Of a stretch of DNA of 64,000 nt, positions 1 to 9,017 are shown one piece after another (position 1 is the stretch's first letter; each line of letters begins with the position of its first letter). The position numbers and the translations under genes were made by a program. Source of the DNA: Desulfamplus sp. (GTDB taxonomy: Bacteria; Desulfobacterota; Desulfobacteria; Desulfobacterales; Desulfobacteraceae). The stretch spans positions 62,001 to 126,000 of the forward strand of contig JADFZQ010000004.1 of NCBI GenBank assembly GCA_015232455.1, in the 5' to 3' direction. Under the pieces are notes generated by a model. The model did no database searches. It was not told the DNA's origin and saw only the letters and a program-made list of their open reading frames with translations.

Positions 1-17
1 TTTATGGAGAGCGTAAG

Positions 18-1025
18 TTGAAAAATAAAATTATTTTAGGAGATTGTTTATCTATACTTAAAACTATAGAAAACAATACGTTTGATTTAGTAATTACGTC
101 TCCTCCATACTTTCAACAGCGAGATTATGGTAATGGTAACTTAGGCATAGGTAATGAAAAAACAGAAGAAGAATATTTAGAAAATCTGATTAATATATTT
201 AGAGAGTGTGTTCGCGTTACTAATAGTGATGGAGTGATTGTTTTCAATATAGGAGATAAGTATATTAATGGTGCACTTTCTCTTATTCCTTATAAATTTG
301 CTATTCGTGCTATAGAAGATAAAAAGTCTTTTTTGGTAAACCAACTAACATGGTCAAAACTTAACCCAACTCCTCGTCAAGATCAACGTAAACTTATTCA
401 ATCTACAGAGCCATTTTTTATATTTGCCAAATCAAAAGATTACTATTTTGATTTGAATAATTATTTAAAACATTTAGACCATATTAATAAAAATATCAGA
501 AATAGCCCTTCTGACAAGTTAGGGAAAAAATACTTTGAGCTTATAAACACTTCTGATTTATCTGAAGAACAAAAGAGCAATGCTCGTAAATCTTTAAATG
601 AAGCTATTTTGTCTGTACATAAGGGAGAAATTGAAAGTTTTAGAATGAAAATAAATGGGATACATAAATTGGCATACGGTGGACAAGATGGAGGCAGAAA
701 TAATCAAATTAAAAACAATGGCTTTACTGTTATAAAAATTTCAGGAAATAAAATGAAAAAAGATATTATTGAAAGCCCTGTTGAAATTACAAGAGACAAT
801 AATCACCCTGCTGTTTACCCCATCTATATTATTCAAGAGCTTATTAAGCTGTTAAGCAAGGAAGATTATTTTATCCTTGATCCTTTTTGTGGAAGCGGAA
901 CAACCTGTATAGCGGCTAATAATTTAAAAAGAAACTATTTAGGAATTGAAATTAACCCTGAATATGTAGAATTAGCTAATGAAAGAATCAAAAAAAGCTC
1001 TTGTAATCAGGAATTTTTTATATGA
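18..1025 (+). CDS. Type II DNA methyltransferase (beta class, N4-cytosine or N6-adenine)
   Basis: This 335-residue protein should transfer a methyl group from S-adenosylmethionine to an exocyclic amino group in DNA, protecting sites from the partner nuclease encoded next. The catalytic motif SPPY lies at residues 28-31 and the SAM-binding motif DPFCGSGTT at 288-296. The order catalytic-then-SAM is that of the beta class. SPPY rather than DPPY favours N4-cytosine, which is known of the family rather than shown here. The start is a TTG with GGAG about 7 bases upstream. The gene ends in an ATGA overlap with the next gene, so the two are translationally coupled. The target sequence cannot be read from the protein. 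Confidence 0.88.
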   Translation: MKNKIILGDCLSILKTIENNTFDLVITSPPYFQQRDYGNGNLGIGNEKTEEEYLENLINIFRECVRVTNSDGVIVFNIGDKYINGALSLIPYKFAIRAIEDKKSFLVNQLTWSKLNPTPRQDQRKLIQSTEPFFIFAKSKDYYFDLNNYLKHLDHINKNIRNSPSDKLGKKYFELINTSDLSEEQKSNARKSLNEAILSVHKGEIESFRMKINGIHKLAYGGQDGGRNNQIKNNGFTVIKISGNKMKKDIIESPVEITRDNNHPAVYPIYIIQELIKLLSKEDYFILDPFCGSGTTCIAANNLKRNYLGIEINPEYVELANERIKKSSCNQEFFI

Positions 1026-2164
1026 AAGAACCATTTGAAATATTAGAAAAACACTATCAAAAAGCAATTAAGATAGCTTGCAATAAAAATTTTGATATAA
1101 TTCCTGATGAAGTAAAAGAGATTATCAACCCATTAATCCTAAAGATTGAAAGTGATAAATCTTTAGTTCAGGTTATTGTAACAAGTCTGTTGAAAAAAAT
1201 AATATCTCCTGAACAAGATATTCGTTTCCACATGGCAAAATTTCCAAACGGCTATTCAGCCAGAGGGCTTGATACTAAAGTAACTGCACCATTTTTTAAA
1301 AAATATTTTCCTAAATATGCAAATAAAGAGACAGCTTTTTTGACTAAAGCAACAAGGGCAGAAGTTATTTGGACTTTAGATGAAGGAGAAAAACTACCTT
1401 TAAGAAGTAAAAAACTAGTAAAACCTTTTTTAGAATTAATTGATAAAATTCAAAATAATACAGTTAATCTTAAAAACTGCCTAATTTATACCTTAGCAAA
1501 ATTATATTTTCTTTCCCAATCTGATCAAATAATTTTTGATAACACTATTGAACTTGCTGATTTTTCTGATGTTATCAACATAAATACTGTAATACAAATG
1601 TTGAGTAAACATTTTGATAGCCGCCTTAGCTCAAGGCTTCCTGTTATTGCAATTTTTTCAGTTTATAAACAACTATTCAAAACTGTAAAACGGTTTGACA
1701 ATAGAGTTTTACGCCCTTTAAATGTTCACACTTCTTCTGATAAGCATGGCTACGGTGATGTGGAGATATGGAATGTAAATGACACTCCTTTTGAAATGGT
1801 TGAAGTAAAACATAAAATTCCTATTGATAGAAATATGATTTTTGATCTTCTCAAAAAATCTGAAAACACTACAATTCAAAGATATTATATTCTAACTACC
1901 TATGAAAATTGTTTTATGAACTCTGATGAGGAAGAGTATATAAACAAGTTTATATTAAAAATAAAGAAAGAGAAAAAATTAGAAATTATTGCTAACGGTA
2001 TAATTTACAGTTTAAAATACTATCTACGTTTTATAGAAGATTATCATGAGTTTCTAAAAACATATACTGACGAATTGATAGCAGATGCTAAAAAATCAAC
2101 TGAAGTCAAAGAGTTTCACCTAAAAAATTGGCAGAAAATTTTGAAAAAGCATAGTAACTTATAG
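1022..2164 (+). CDS. Probable type II restriction endonuclease partner
   Basis: A 380-residue protein overlapping the methyltransferase stop codon by 4 bases, the usual arrangement of a restriction-modification pair. Around residues 245-263 there is a PD-(D/E)XK-like core, with the acidic GDVEIW segment followed by FEMVEVKHK. The E-V-K triad would bind the metal and activate water. The preceding HTSSDKHGYGD segment reminds me of SacI-type nucleases, but I cannot confirm that family. The rest is helical and unremarkable. Assignment rests on position plus the one motif, so the specificity is unknown. A non-nuclease function is possible but less likely. Confidence 0.68.
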   Translation: MKEPFEILEKHYQKAIKIACNKNFDIIPDEVKEIINPLILKIESDKSLVQVIVTSLLKKIISPEQDIRFHMAKFPNGYSARGLDTKVTAPFFKKYFPKYANKETAFLTKATRAEVIWTLDEGEKLPLRSKKLVKPFLELIDKIQNNTVNLKNCLIYTLAKLYFLSQSDQIIFDNTIELADFSDVININTVIQMLSKHFDSRLSSRLPVIAIFSVYKQLFKTVKRFDNRVLRPLNVHTSSDKHGYGDVEIWNVNDTPFEMVEVKHKIPIDRNMIFDLLKKSENTTIQRYYILTTYENCFMNSDEEEYINKFILKIKKEKKLEIIANGIIYSLKYYLRFIEDYHEFLKTYTDELIADAKKSTEVKEFHLKNWQKILKKHSNL

Positions 2165-2199
2165 CTTGAACACAATAACCTACAAAGGAGTTTAAACAA

Positions 2200-2763
2200 A
2201 TGAAAATCTTAGCATTAACAGGAAGTCCGCGAAAAGATGGTAACACAGAGACAGTTGTAAAAGCGATTATTGCTGGAGCAGAGAGCAAAGGTACAACAGT
2301 AAACTATTATGATTTAAGCAAACTAAATATTTCAGGATGCAAGGCGTGCATGTATTGCAAGACCAATGATGGTTGTGCTGTAAAAGATGATATGCTGCCG
2401 CTTCTTGAAGAGGTTTTAACTGCTGATGCGGTTATTTTAGGTTCACCCGTTTATATGTGGCAGATGACGGCACAGACTAAACTCTTTGTTGATCGCCTGT
2501 TTGCACTTTTAAATCCTGACTACACAATGAAATTTAAAGAAGGATTGCCATTAGTTCTTGTTTATACTCAAGGACAGCCAAATATTAACGCATTTTCAGG
2601 GTATTTTGATATGACTGCAAAGATGTTTGAGTTTTTGCAATTTAAAGTTGTAAATACTCTTGTGTGCGGCAACTGTAGAGATAAAAAAGATGCTGAAAAA
2701 AATGAAACTGTAATTGCAAAAGCAAAAGAGATTGGAGAGTATCTAACAACAATTAAGCGTTAA
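2200..2763 (+). CDS. Flavodoxin-fold NADPH-dependent FMN reductase / iron-sulfur flavoprotein
   Basis: A 187-residue protein of the multimeric flavodoxin / FMN reductase family. The N-terminal LALTGSPRKDGNTE (residues 4-17) is the FMN phosphate-binding loop. Cysteines at 47, 50, 53 and 59 (GCKACMYCKTNDGC) resemble the compact cluster of iron-sulfur flavoproteins, so it may carry a [4Fe-4S] centre next to FMN. It is probably a cytoplasmic electron-transfer protein of an anaerobe. A strong AAAGGAG precedes the ATG. It stands alone after the restriction-modification pair with no obvious functional link. The physiological electron donor and acceptor are unknown. Confidence 0.85.
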   Translation: MKILALTGSPRKDGNTETVVKAIIAGAESKGTTVNYYDLSKLNISGCKACMYCKTNDGCAVKDDMLPLLEEVLTADAVILGSPVYMWQMTAQTKLFVDRLFALLNPDYTMKFKEGLPLVLVYTQGQPNINAFSGYFDMTAKMFEFLQFKVVNTLVCGNCRDKKDAEKNETVIAKAKEIGEYLTTIKR

Positions 2764-2817
2764 TCTTGGATAATTCTTAACGTGCAGCGTATAAAAATCT
2801 AAAACTCAATTACTTGA

Positions 2818-2880
2818 CCTCCTGCAGAACCCATTGTTTATAGAATAAACTTAAAGTATCAATGCAAGTTTTGCAGGAAC
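2818..2880. promoter_or_regulatory. Inverted repeat upstream of ftsK-like gene
   Basis: Arms at 2820-2830 and 2868-2878 (TCCTGCAGAAC against GTTTTGCAGGA) match at 10 of 11 positions around an AT-rich centre. It lies between the FMN reductase stop and the GTG start of the translocase. It could be a protein-binding site or a weak hairpin. There is no following T-run, so it is not a typical terminator. Confidence 0.3.
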
Positions 2881-2912
2881 TCTACTAATAAAAAGCCAGA
2901 TGGTATTATATT

Positions 2913-5741
2913 GTGAAAAGTAATAATTATAATCTAAGCAACGACATATTAACCATAAAAACTAATTTTGGACATTATTCATTTAAGATAGAAGATATCG
3001 ATCTGCTTGAAAATGCGGAACGTATTGTTAAACTTATGATTAATGAGATGGATAAAGTTGATACTAAACTTCATTCACGCAAGGAGAAATCGGGGCAGTA
3101 TGCAAGGCTTCTCCTTGCCAATCTTAATATTTGTGAAAAATATATACGGCTTGAAGATAAATACATAGCTTTGGCAAAAGAGCTTAAAAATATAAAAAAT
3201 AAAATAGTAGAAGCTCCTGTTTTATCTGAGCCTGTAACTTTGAACCAATTAGAACCTACACAATTACTACAGAAAGAACCTGAGCTTATTACTAAATTTT
3301 TAGCATCAGAACTAAAACCAGAGTCCGCTAAACCACCTATTTTACATGACTCTACAGTTGTAGAAGTTAAACCAATAGAGTTAAGGTCAAAATCCGAAGA
3401 TATAATTTTACAACCACAATCCAAAGATGTGCTTTTACGACAAGAACCTGAAGATGTAATTTTGCAACCAGAATCCGAATACGTGATTTTGCAACCACAA
3501 TCCAAAGATTTGATTTTGCAACCAAAATCGGAAGATGTAATTTTGCAATCAGAATCAGATAAGATTCAAACTGAAGATACAATGCAACATCTTCCTTTAA
3601 ACTCTGATATTACAAGATATTCTTATAAGGCTAATAAACCTGCTATAGCTAATTGGAAACTAAAGCACTCGTATCTTTCTTTAAAAAGAAAAGCTATGGA
3701 AAGAATTATGCAGGCAAGAATTCAATCGCAATCAATTGGTGAGAATTTAGATAGAGTAATTGAATCAACTTCATTAGAAACTTTAGAGAGATCAGTATCA
3801 ACACCAGAAGTTGATTTACTAACAATAACTACTTCAAAACAATCGTTATTTGAACCAGAATTTGATGATATATCAAAAATTGATCATTTAAAATCAATTG
3901 AATCAGTATCCAAAGTTGAGACTTTGCAAGCAGTTGGATCATCTCAAATAGTCCAACAACCTCCTTTGGTTGCAAAGAGTGAGCCAGTAATTAAACACGA
4001 ACCAACATACACAATTAAACAGCCTGAAATTAATGACTATCAATATACTAAAATAGTTGAGCAGCCTCCTTTGGTTGAAAAGAGTGAGCCAGTAATTAAA
4101 CACGAACCAACATATACAATTAAACAGCCTGAAATTAATGACTATCAATATACTAAAATAGTCGAGCAACCTCCTTTGGTTGAAAAGAGTGAGCCAGTAA
4201 TTAAACACGAACCAACATATACAATTAAACAGCCTGAAATTAATGACTATCAATATACGAATAAAATCAATATTGCTAAACCCAAGATATACCGTAAAGG
4301 GGAATTTCAACTTCCTAACCTCTCGTTTCTTAAAAATATAAGCAGAAAGACAGAAGTAGATCACCACAGTATAAGAAGAGATGCAGAGCTTCTTGAGAAA
4401 AAACTTGGCTATTTCGGCATAAAAGGCGAGGTTATGGGGGTTTCACCCGGACCTGTTATTACAACATTTGAATACAGACCTGAACCTGGCATTAAAATTA
4501 GCAAAATCGTAAACCTTGCTGATGATCTTGCCCTTGCTCTAAGTGCTTTTAGTATCAGAATTGTTGCCCCGATCCCGGGAAAAGATGTTATGGGTATTGA
4601 GATTCCAAATATCAAAAAGAGCTTGGTGCCATTTATTGATATTGTCAGCTCAGAAGATTTTATGAATAGCAAATCAAAACTGCCCATTTGTCTTGGAAAA
4701 GATATTATTGGTAATCCCGTAGTTGTTGAGCTTGATAAGATGCCGCATCTTCTCATTGCTGGGGCAACTGGAACTGGAAAGAGTGTTGGATTAAATGCCA
4801 TGATCACGAGTATTTTGTACAAATCAACACCTGAAGAGGTAAGATTTCTCATGGTTGATCCAAAGAGGATAGAGCTTTCATTTTACAATGATATTCCTCA
4901 TCTTCTAACACCAGTAATAACTGACATGAAAAAAGCAACCATTGCCCTTCAGTGGTTAGTAAGAGAGATGGATCGCAGATATACTCTTCTTGCCAAATCT
5001 CAAGTCAGACACATTGAACAGTATAACCAAAAAATAAAAAATAATTTAATTAGCTCAGGTGATAATCCGTTAGATACTGAAGAGCCTGAACAGCTTCCAT
5101 ATATTGTGGTAATCATTGATGAGCTTGCAGACCTTATGATGACTGCATCACGCGATATTGAATTTTCTTTGACTCGGCTTGCCCAAATGGCAAGAGCTGC
5201 TGGCATTCATCTAATCCTTGCTACTCAAAGACCATCAGTAGATGTTTTGACGGGAATCATCAAAGCAAATTTTCCAACAAGAATTTCATTTCAGGTCTCT
5301 TCAAAGACAGACTCCAGAACAATTATTGATGCTAACGGTGCTGAGACCCTTCTTGGTAATGGAGATATGTTATTTGTGCCTCCCGGTACAGCAAGACTCA
5401 CACGAGTTCACGGAACATATTTATCAGAAGAAGAACTTATGGAGATAACCACGTTTTTAAAGTCTCAAGGTAAACCAGAGTATGTTCTTGATGTTATCAC
5501 AGAGACAGACGAAGAGCCTCCACAAGAGAGTATGGATGATGATTATGACGATAAATATAATGAAGCTCTTGAGTTTGTAGTAGCTACAAAACAAGCATCT
5601 ATTTCTGGGATTCAGCGGGCACTTAGGGTAGGATACAATAGAGCTGCAAGAATTATTGACATTATGGAAAAAAGAGGAATTGTTGGACCTTCAGACGGAG
5701 TAAAACCCAGAAGGGTTATTGTAGAAAATATTGAGTACTAA
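2913..5741 (+). CDS. ftsK: FtsK/SpoIIIE-family DNA translocase
   Basis: A 942-residue hexameric motor that pumps double-stranded DNA during chromosome segregation and dimer resolution at the division septum. The beta domain begins near residue 495 (KKLGYFGIKGEV). Walker A is GATGTGKS near residue 617 and Walker B is VVIIDELADLMM near 733. The C-terminal gamma winged helix (about 885-942) would read polarity sequences. Unlike classical FtsK I see no N-terminal membrane segments. In their place is a long charged, Gln/Pro/Glu-rich linker with short degenerate repeats (about 150-220) and three 35-residue repeats (about 347-450). The start is a GTG with a weak ribosome site. The gene stands alone and is followed by a terminator. 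Confidence 0.9.
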   Translation: MKSNNYNLSNDILTIKTNFGHYSFKIEDIDLLENAERIVKLMINEMDKVDTKLHSRKEKSGQYARLLLANLNICEKYIRLEDKYIALAKELKNIKNKIVEAPVLSEPVTLNQLEPTQLLQKEPELITKFLASELKPESAKPPILHDSTVVEVKPIELRSKSEDIILQPQSKDVLLRQEPEDVILQPESEYVILQPQSKDLILQPKSEDVILQSESDKIQTEDTMQHLPLNSDITRYSYKANKPAIANWKLKHSYLSLKRKAMERIMQARIQSQSIGENLDRVIESTSLETLERSVSTPEVDLLTITTSKQSLFEPEFDDISKIDHLKSIESVSKVETLQAVGSSQIVQQPPLVAKSEPVIKHEPTYTIKQPEINDYQYTKIVEQPPLVEKSEPVIKHEPTYTIKQPEINDYQYTKIVEQPPLVEKSEPVIKHEPTYTIKQPEINDYQYTNKINIAKPKIYRKGEFQLPNLSFLKNISRKTEVDHHSIRRDAELLEKKLGYFGIKGEVMGVSPGPVITTFEYRPEPGIKISKIVNLADDLALALSAFSIRIVAPIPGKDVMGIEIPNIKKSLVPFIDIVSSEDFMNSKSKLPICLGKDIIGNPVVVELDKMPHLLIAGATGTGKSVGLNAMITSILYKSTPEEVRFLMVDPKRIELSFYNDIPHLLTPVITDMKKATIALQWLVREMDRRYTLLAKSQVRHIEQYNQKIKNNLISSGDNPLDTEEPEQLPYIVVIIDELADLMMTASRDIEFSLTRLAQMARAAGIHLILATQRPSVDVLTGIIKANFPTRISFQVSSKTDSRTIIDANGAETLLGNGDMLFVPPGTARLTRVHGTYLSEEELMEITTFLKSQGKPEYVLDVITETDEEPPQESMDDDYDDKYNEALEFVVATKQASISGIQRALRVGYNRAARIIDIMEKRGIVGPSDGVKPRRVIVENIEY
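3951..4262 (+). repeat. Three tandem 105-bp repeats inside the ftsK linker
   Basis: Copies start at about 3951, 4056 and 4161. Each encodes 35 residues containing EQPPLV-KSEPVIKHEPTY. Copies two and three are almost identical at the DNA level, which suggests recent expansion by slippage or recombination. All stay in frame and change only the length of the linker. Confidence 0.92.
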
Positions 5742-5851
5742 TAAACTATTTAACAGGCTCTTATAGGTTGTTGAACATTACACAATTTGATTTACAGGCT
5801 CATATTTAAAGTCCCAAAAAAGTGTTTGTGTCAAATATAATAATGGCTGGC

Positions 5852-5892
5852 AGATGTGAAGGTATTTCGTTCTTCACATCTATAATTTTTTC
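5852..5892 (+). terminator. Rho-independent terminator of the ftsK-like gene
   Basis: Perfect 10-bp arms AGATGTGAAG (5852-5861) and CTTCACATCT (5872-5881) with a 10-base loop are followed by ATAATTTTTTCT. It lies 110 bases after the stop codon. Confidence 0.65.
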
Positions 5893-5992
5893 TAAAAGAA
5901 CTGTTCCTAATGTTATTGCGTCTGAGAATTTCTTTTAGAATGCCTCCTCTTATTTTATCAGAAGAGTAAACAATTACATGGAGAGACATTTT

Positions 5993-6298
5993 TTATTTGA
6001 TGTTAAATAATTGCTGGAAATTGGTTGTCTCAAGGATTCTTTTAACGTTTGGGTTAGGATTCACTATATCAATTACTCCATCATCTCCTCCGCAACGCTC
6101 TCTCAAAACAAGAAGCATTCCAAGACCTGATGAGTCAATGTATTCGACATCGCTAAAATCTATAATTACCTTTGAAACAGATTCAATTTTATCTTTATAA
6201 GAATCACTAAACTTCTTATATAAAGTGATGTCAAGTTTCCCTCTCACCTCAATAGTTAGTGTTTTACCATCATCTGACACTATTGCTTCAACATTCAT
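5993..6298 (-). CDS. STAS-domain anti-sigma factor antagonist (SpoIIAA/RsbV type)
   Basis: A 101-residue single STAS domain. The segment VIIDFSDVEYIDSSGLGMLL (near residue 55) carries the conserved Ser of DSSG that a partner kinase phosphorylates to switch binding. The protein would work in a partner-switching circuit with an RsbW-like ATPase and an RsbU-like phosphatase. Candidates for both occur at 46832-47713 and 45550-46842 in this window, though not adjacent. The link is inference. It lies between ftsK and the coiled-coil cluster and reads away from ftsK. Confidence 0.88.
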   Translation of the reverse strand: MNVEAIVSDDGKTLTIEVRGKLDITLYKKFSDSYKDKIESVSKVIIDFSDVEYIDSSGLGMLLVLRERCGGDDGVIDIVNPNPNVKRILETTNFQQLFNIK

Positions 6299-6402
6299 CT
6301 TATACGCTCCCTCTAAAACAGATATTTTAAATTTTTTAACAGGCTATTGCTTGTGTTCTTGTGAAGTTTGCAGCTTATATCAAACATTATAGCAAATTTT
6401 GC

Positions 6403-6870
6403 TTAAACAAACCAATCATACTCAGTATTATTGAGCAGCATATCTCGTTCACTCTTATTTAAAGCCAAAAAGTTTTCTGTAAAATCAATGAAAACATCAA
6501 AAGCTATAGTCTCGCCAGCAATATTATCAAACGAATCAGGCAAATCGGATTTTTCAGAAATTCCGTTATTTTTATAGAGATACTGATATAAAATATCTTC
6601 TCTGTTGTCCACATTATAAAATGCAAACCTTATCTTTTCTGCTATATTATCAAGCAAAAGATATTTAATATCTTTTGAGAGCTTTAACTCATCTTTTAAA
6701 GACATTATCTCAAAAGTGCTGTTTATCAGATTTAGATCATGCTCCATAAATTGAAGCATCTCATCTAATTTTTCAGGAGAACATTTAGCCATTATATTAA
6801 TGTTTTTTATCAGTTTAACGCCCTGAAATAGAACCCATGCAGCACAAGCTGCGGGGTATTTGGTTTGCAA
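6403..6870 (-). CDS. Hypothetical helical protein
   Basis: A 155-residue acidic, mostly helical protein that I do not recognise. An internal ATG at 6792 (MAKCSPEKL) gives 129 residues and is a plausible alternative start. Neither start has a strong ribosome-binding site. It is the last gene of the minus-strand coiled-coil run and has no visible membrane segment or catalytic motif. Its position suggests a magnetosome-associated accessory role, but nothing in the sequence shows it. Confidence 0.5.
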   Translation of the reverse strand: MQTKYPAACAAWVLFQGVKLIKNINIMAKCSPEKLDEMLQFMEHDLNLINSTFEIMSLKDELKLSKDIKYLLLDNIAEKIRFAFYNVDNREDILYQYLYKNNGISEKSDLPDSFDNIAGETIAFDVFIDFTENFLALNKSERDMLLNNTEYDWFV

Positions 6871-6915
6871 TAAATTTCAAGTATAAACAATAAGATAGTC
6901 GGTTTGGTAAATCAA

Positions 6916-7503
6916 TCATATTCCTTTTTTCATAAGTGCAGAGACTTCCATTCTATCTTGTGTCTCCCTAAGAATGCTATACACTTGCTTTAGAACAGAA
7001 TCGCACCCTTCTAAATTAGGCATTCTCTCTGTCTGCTCTCTTGATATAGCTTTTATTCCGCTTTTTACAATATCAAGACGCTTAACGACTCTGGATTTTT
7101 CGCTGTTAATATTGGTTAGCTCATTACGCAGATTTTTATTAAGGGTTGCACTTGATTTTTCTTCAGCTTTTAACTCCTTGACCTTTAAATGGAGTTGATC
7201 AATCTCCTTTATAAGCTCATCTTTTCTATTTTTTAGAAACTCAATATTTTTACCACACTCTTTTTTCCTCTTTTCATAGGATAGAATATGAGTATTTGCA
7301 GCAGATATGGCAATTTCTATACCTTCAATCTCACCTGAAAGAATATCAATCTCTCTTTTAAGTCTTGTATCCTCTTCATCTAAAAAGAGTTTTATTTTCT
7401 TAAGCTCTTCAATCTCTTTAAGCAGGTCCCGTCTCTCTTTGTAATCTTCATAACCAGACCCTGACTCTCTGATTAACAGTTCCTCTTCCATAATTTTTTC
7501 CAT
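6916..7503 (-). CDS. Coiled-coil protein of the mad-type cluster
   Basis: A 195-residue protein that is almost entirely coiled coil: long runs of Lys, Glu and Leu in heptads, no glycine-rich globular core and no membrane segment. The start lies 8 bases after the stop of the upstream coiled-coil gene, so the two are co-transcribed. Runs of coiled-coil genes next to mamK are typical of deltaproteobacterial magnetosome islands, where such products are thought to organise magnetosome chains. I cannot say which mad gene this is. Confidence 0.65.
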   Translation of the reverse strand: MEKIMEEELLIRESGSGYEDYKERRDLLKEIEELKKIKLFLDEEDTRLKREIDILSGEIEGIEIAISAANTHILSYEKRKKECGKNIEFLKNRKDELIKEIDQLHLKVKELKAEEKSSATLNKNLRNELTNINSEKSRVVKRLDIVKSGIKAISREQTERMPNLEGCDSVLKQVYSILRETQDRMEVSALMKKGI

Positions 7504-7511
7504 CTTAAAGT

Positions 7512-8357
7512 TTATACTGCATCAGCTCTGCTAAGGTCTGCTGACTGATAAAATGTCTTTTTTGCATGAAGTTTTGTAGCTGTCAAGGCAGAATGAAGCT
7601 CTCTGACAGCACTTCTTGATGCTTTAAGCTCATTCATCAACCTATATTTTTCATCAACAGCATCTTTGAGTTCGCTTTGCAATGACTTTATCTTCTCATC
7701 GCCTACCATAAGTTTGCCTTTTAATACACTTATCTCTCTCTGGTGCTGCTTGCTGTTTTCACTGTCTGCGTTTAATCTGGCTTCAAGAAAATTTATCTCA
7801 TTTAAAAAGTCGCTTCTCTGCTCTTCTAAGTTGCTCGCCTTCTGGTGATTTCGATCTATAACCTGTTTTAGCTTATCTATTTTTGATTTTAAATCACGAA
7901 TTTCGATTTCAGCTTTATTTCGCTCATCAACATGATAATCAATCTCAATCTGAAGTTCTCTTTTTGAAGGAAGCTCTTCTTTTATTTTGTAAAGCTCCTC
8001 TTCAAGCTCACTGTTTTTCTGGTTAAGGCTGGATATAATATCTTTGGAGTCCTTTAGGTCTTTTTCAAGGGACGAATTTATGGAAAGAACACTTCTAAGT
8101 TGTGATTCCATATTTTTCATCACCTGAAACATATCATTGATTGTCTTTTCAAGGTCAATTGAATACATTCCCTTTTTAAGAAACTCAAGCTCCTTTATTT
8201 TTGGAAATTCAAGAACAGACTGAGATTTTACAGCTCCTTTTTTCAATACATCTTTAACCTGCATGTCAATTTTTGAAATACTATCTATAACCCTGAACTG
8301 TTCTGCAAATTCAGTTTCTCTGTAATCTTCTCTATTTTTCAAATCAACTGTTGCCAT
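7512..8357 (-). CDS. Coiled-coil protein of the mad-type cluster
   Basis: I place the start at the ATG at 8357 (MATVDLKNRED), preceded by AAGAGGT. A longer frame open to 8519 would overlap the upstream gene heavily. The 281-residue product has a short N-terminal segment and then about 190 residues of heptad-rich coiled coil. It overlaps the end of the upstream gene by 14 bases, implying translational coupling. Probably a filament or scaffold component acting with MamK; function inferred from context only. Confidence 0.7.
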   Translation of the reverse strand: MATVDLKNREDYRETEFAEQFRVIDSISKIDMQVKDVLKKGAVKSQSVLEFPKIKELEFLKKGMYSIDLEKTINDMFQVMKNMESQLRSVLSINSSLEKDLKDSKDIISSLNQKNSELEEELYKIKEELPSKRELQIEIDYHVDERNKAEIEIRDLKSKIDKLKQVIDRNHQKASNLEEQRSDFLNEINFLEARLNADSENSKQHQREISVLKGKLMVGDEKIKSLQSELKDAVDEKYRLMNELKASRSAVRELHSALTATKLHAKKTFYQSADLSRADAV

Positions 8358-9015
8358 AGCGACCTCTTGATTCTCCCTTAATATTGTAATAGTGGGCTTT
8401 TGCAGATTTTTCCATACTGTGCATTCTTGTATAAAGCTCCTTAAGTGCTTTAATCGCTCCATAAATTGAATCATCAAGCCCTTCAACATTGGAGCTTTTT
8501 TCTGGAATATCACTTTCAAGCCTGCTTATTCTCTCTATCAATGCACCAGTTTCGCCTTTTATAAAACCGATGTCTTTAACAGATTTCTCCACAGCACGGA
8601 TGCTGAATTCCATTTTTGCTGTAATTTTTTCCAAAAGCTCTGAAATCTCTTGTTTTTCAGAATTGTAGAATTCAATCTCATTTGTAAGGCTGCTCTCTTC
8701 TGTAAGCAGCCTCAAAAGCTCTCTGTTCTCTCCTTCTGATGCCTGTTCAGCACGCTGTTTCTCTCTTTGCTTCTCTGTGATTCCGAATTTAAGATCATTC
8801 AGCTTTCTTGATGAGAGGTGGTTCTTGTTTTCAAGAGCTTCGATTTCAGAGTGAAGTTTATCTCTTTCACGCAGCAACTCCTCTTTGGTTAATTTTAGAA
8901 GAGTTTTATTGTCATCTGAAAGGTTTGCAATCAAAGTTGTCTTTTTGCTCTCCAACTCATTTTCAAGCTCTTCAGACGGGTATCTCTTTTTTTCAAAATC
9001 GTCTCTCTTAAACAT
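8344..9015 (-). CDS. Coiled-coil protein of the mad-type cluster
   Basis: A 223-residue coiled-coil protein beginning two bases after the stop of the HEAT-repeat gene, so probably translated by coupling. Glu, Lys and Leu dominate, with heptads from about residue 15 to 185. The C-terminal tail (KGESRGRYGNS) is basic and glycine-containing. No enzyme motif or membrane segment is visible. It is one of a consecutive set likely to form a cytoskeletal or scaffolding layer. Confidence 0.7.
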   Translation of the reverse strand: MFKRDDFEKKRYPSEELENELESKKTTLIANLSDDNKTLLKLTKEELLRERDKLHSEIEALENKNHLSSRKLNDLKFGITEKQREKQRAEQASEGENRELLRLLTEESSLTNEIEFYNSEKQEISELLEKITAKMEFSIRAVEKSVKDIGFIKGETGALIERISRLESDIPEKSSNVEGLDDSIYGAIKALKELYTRMHSMEKSAKAHYYNIKGESRGRYGNS

Positions 9016-9017
9016 GG

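Noticed and set aside
3951-4262. Possible CRISPR array
   Set aside because: The repeats are 105 bp, contiguous, in frame and without spacers.
3939-4367. Antisense open frame within the ftsK repeats
   Set aside because: It only mirrors the tandem repeats and has no start signals; the plus-strand gene explains the DNA.
7512-8519. The longer start of the coiled-coil gene
   Set aside because: It would overlap the upstream gene by 175 bases in another frame; the ATG at 8357 has a good ribosome site.
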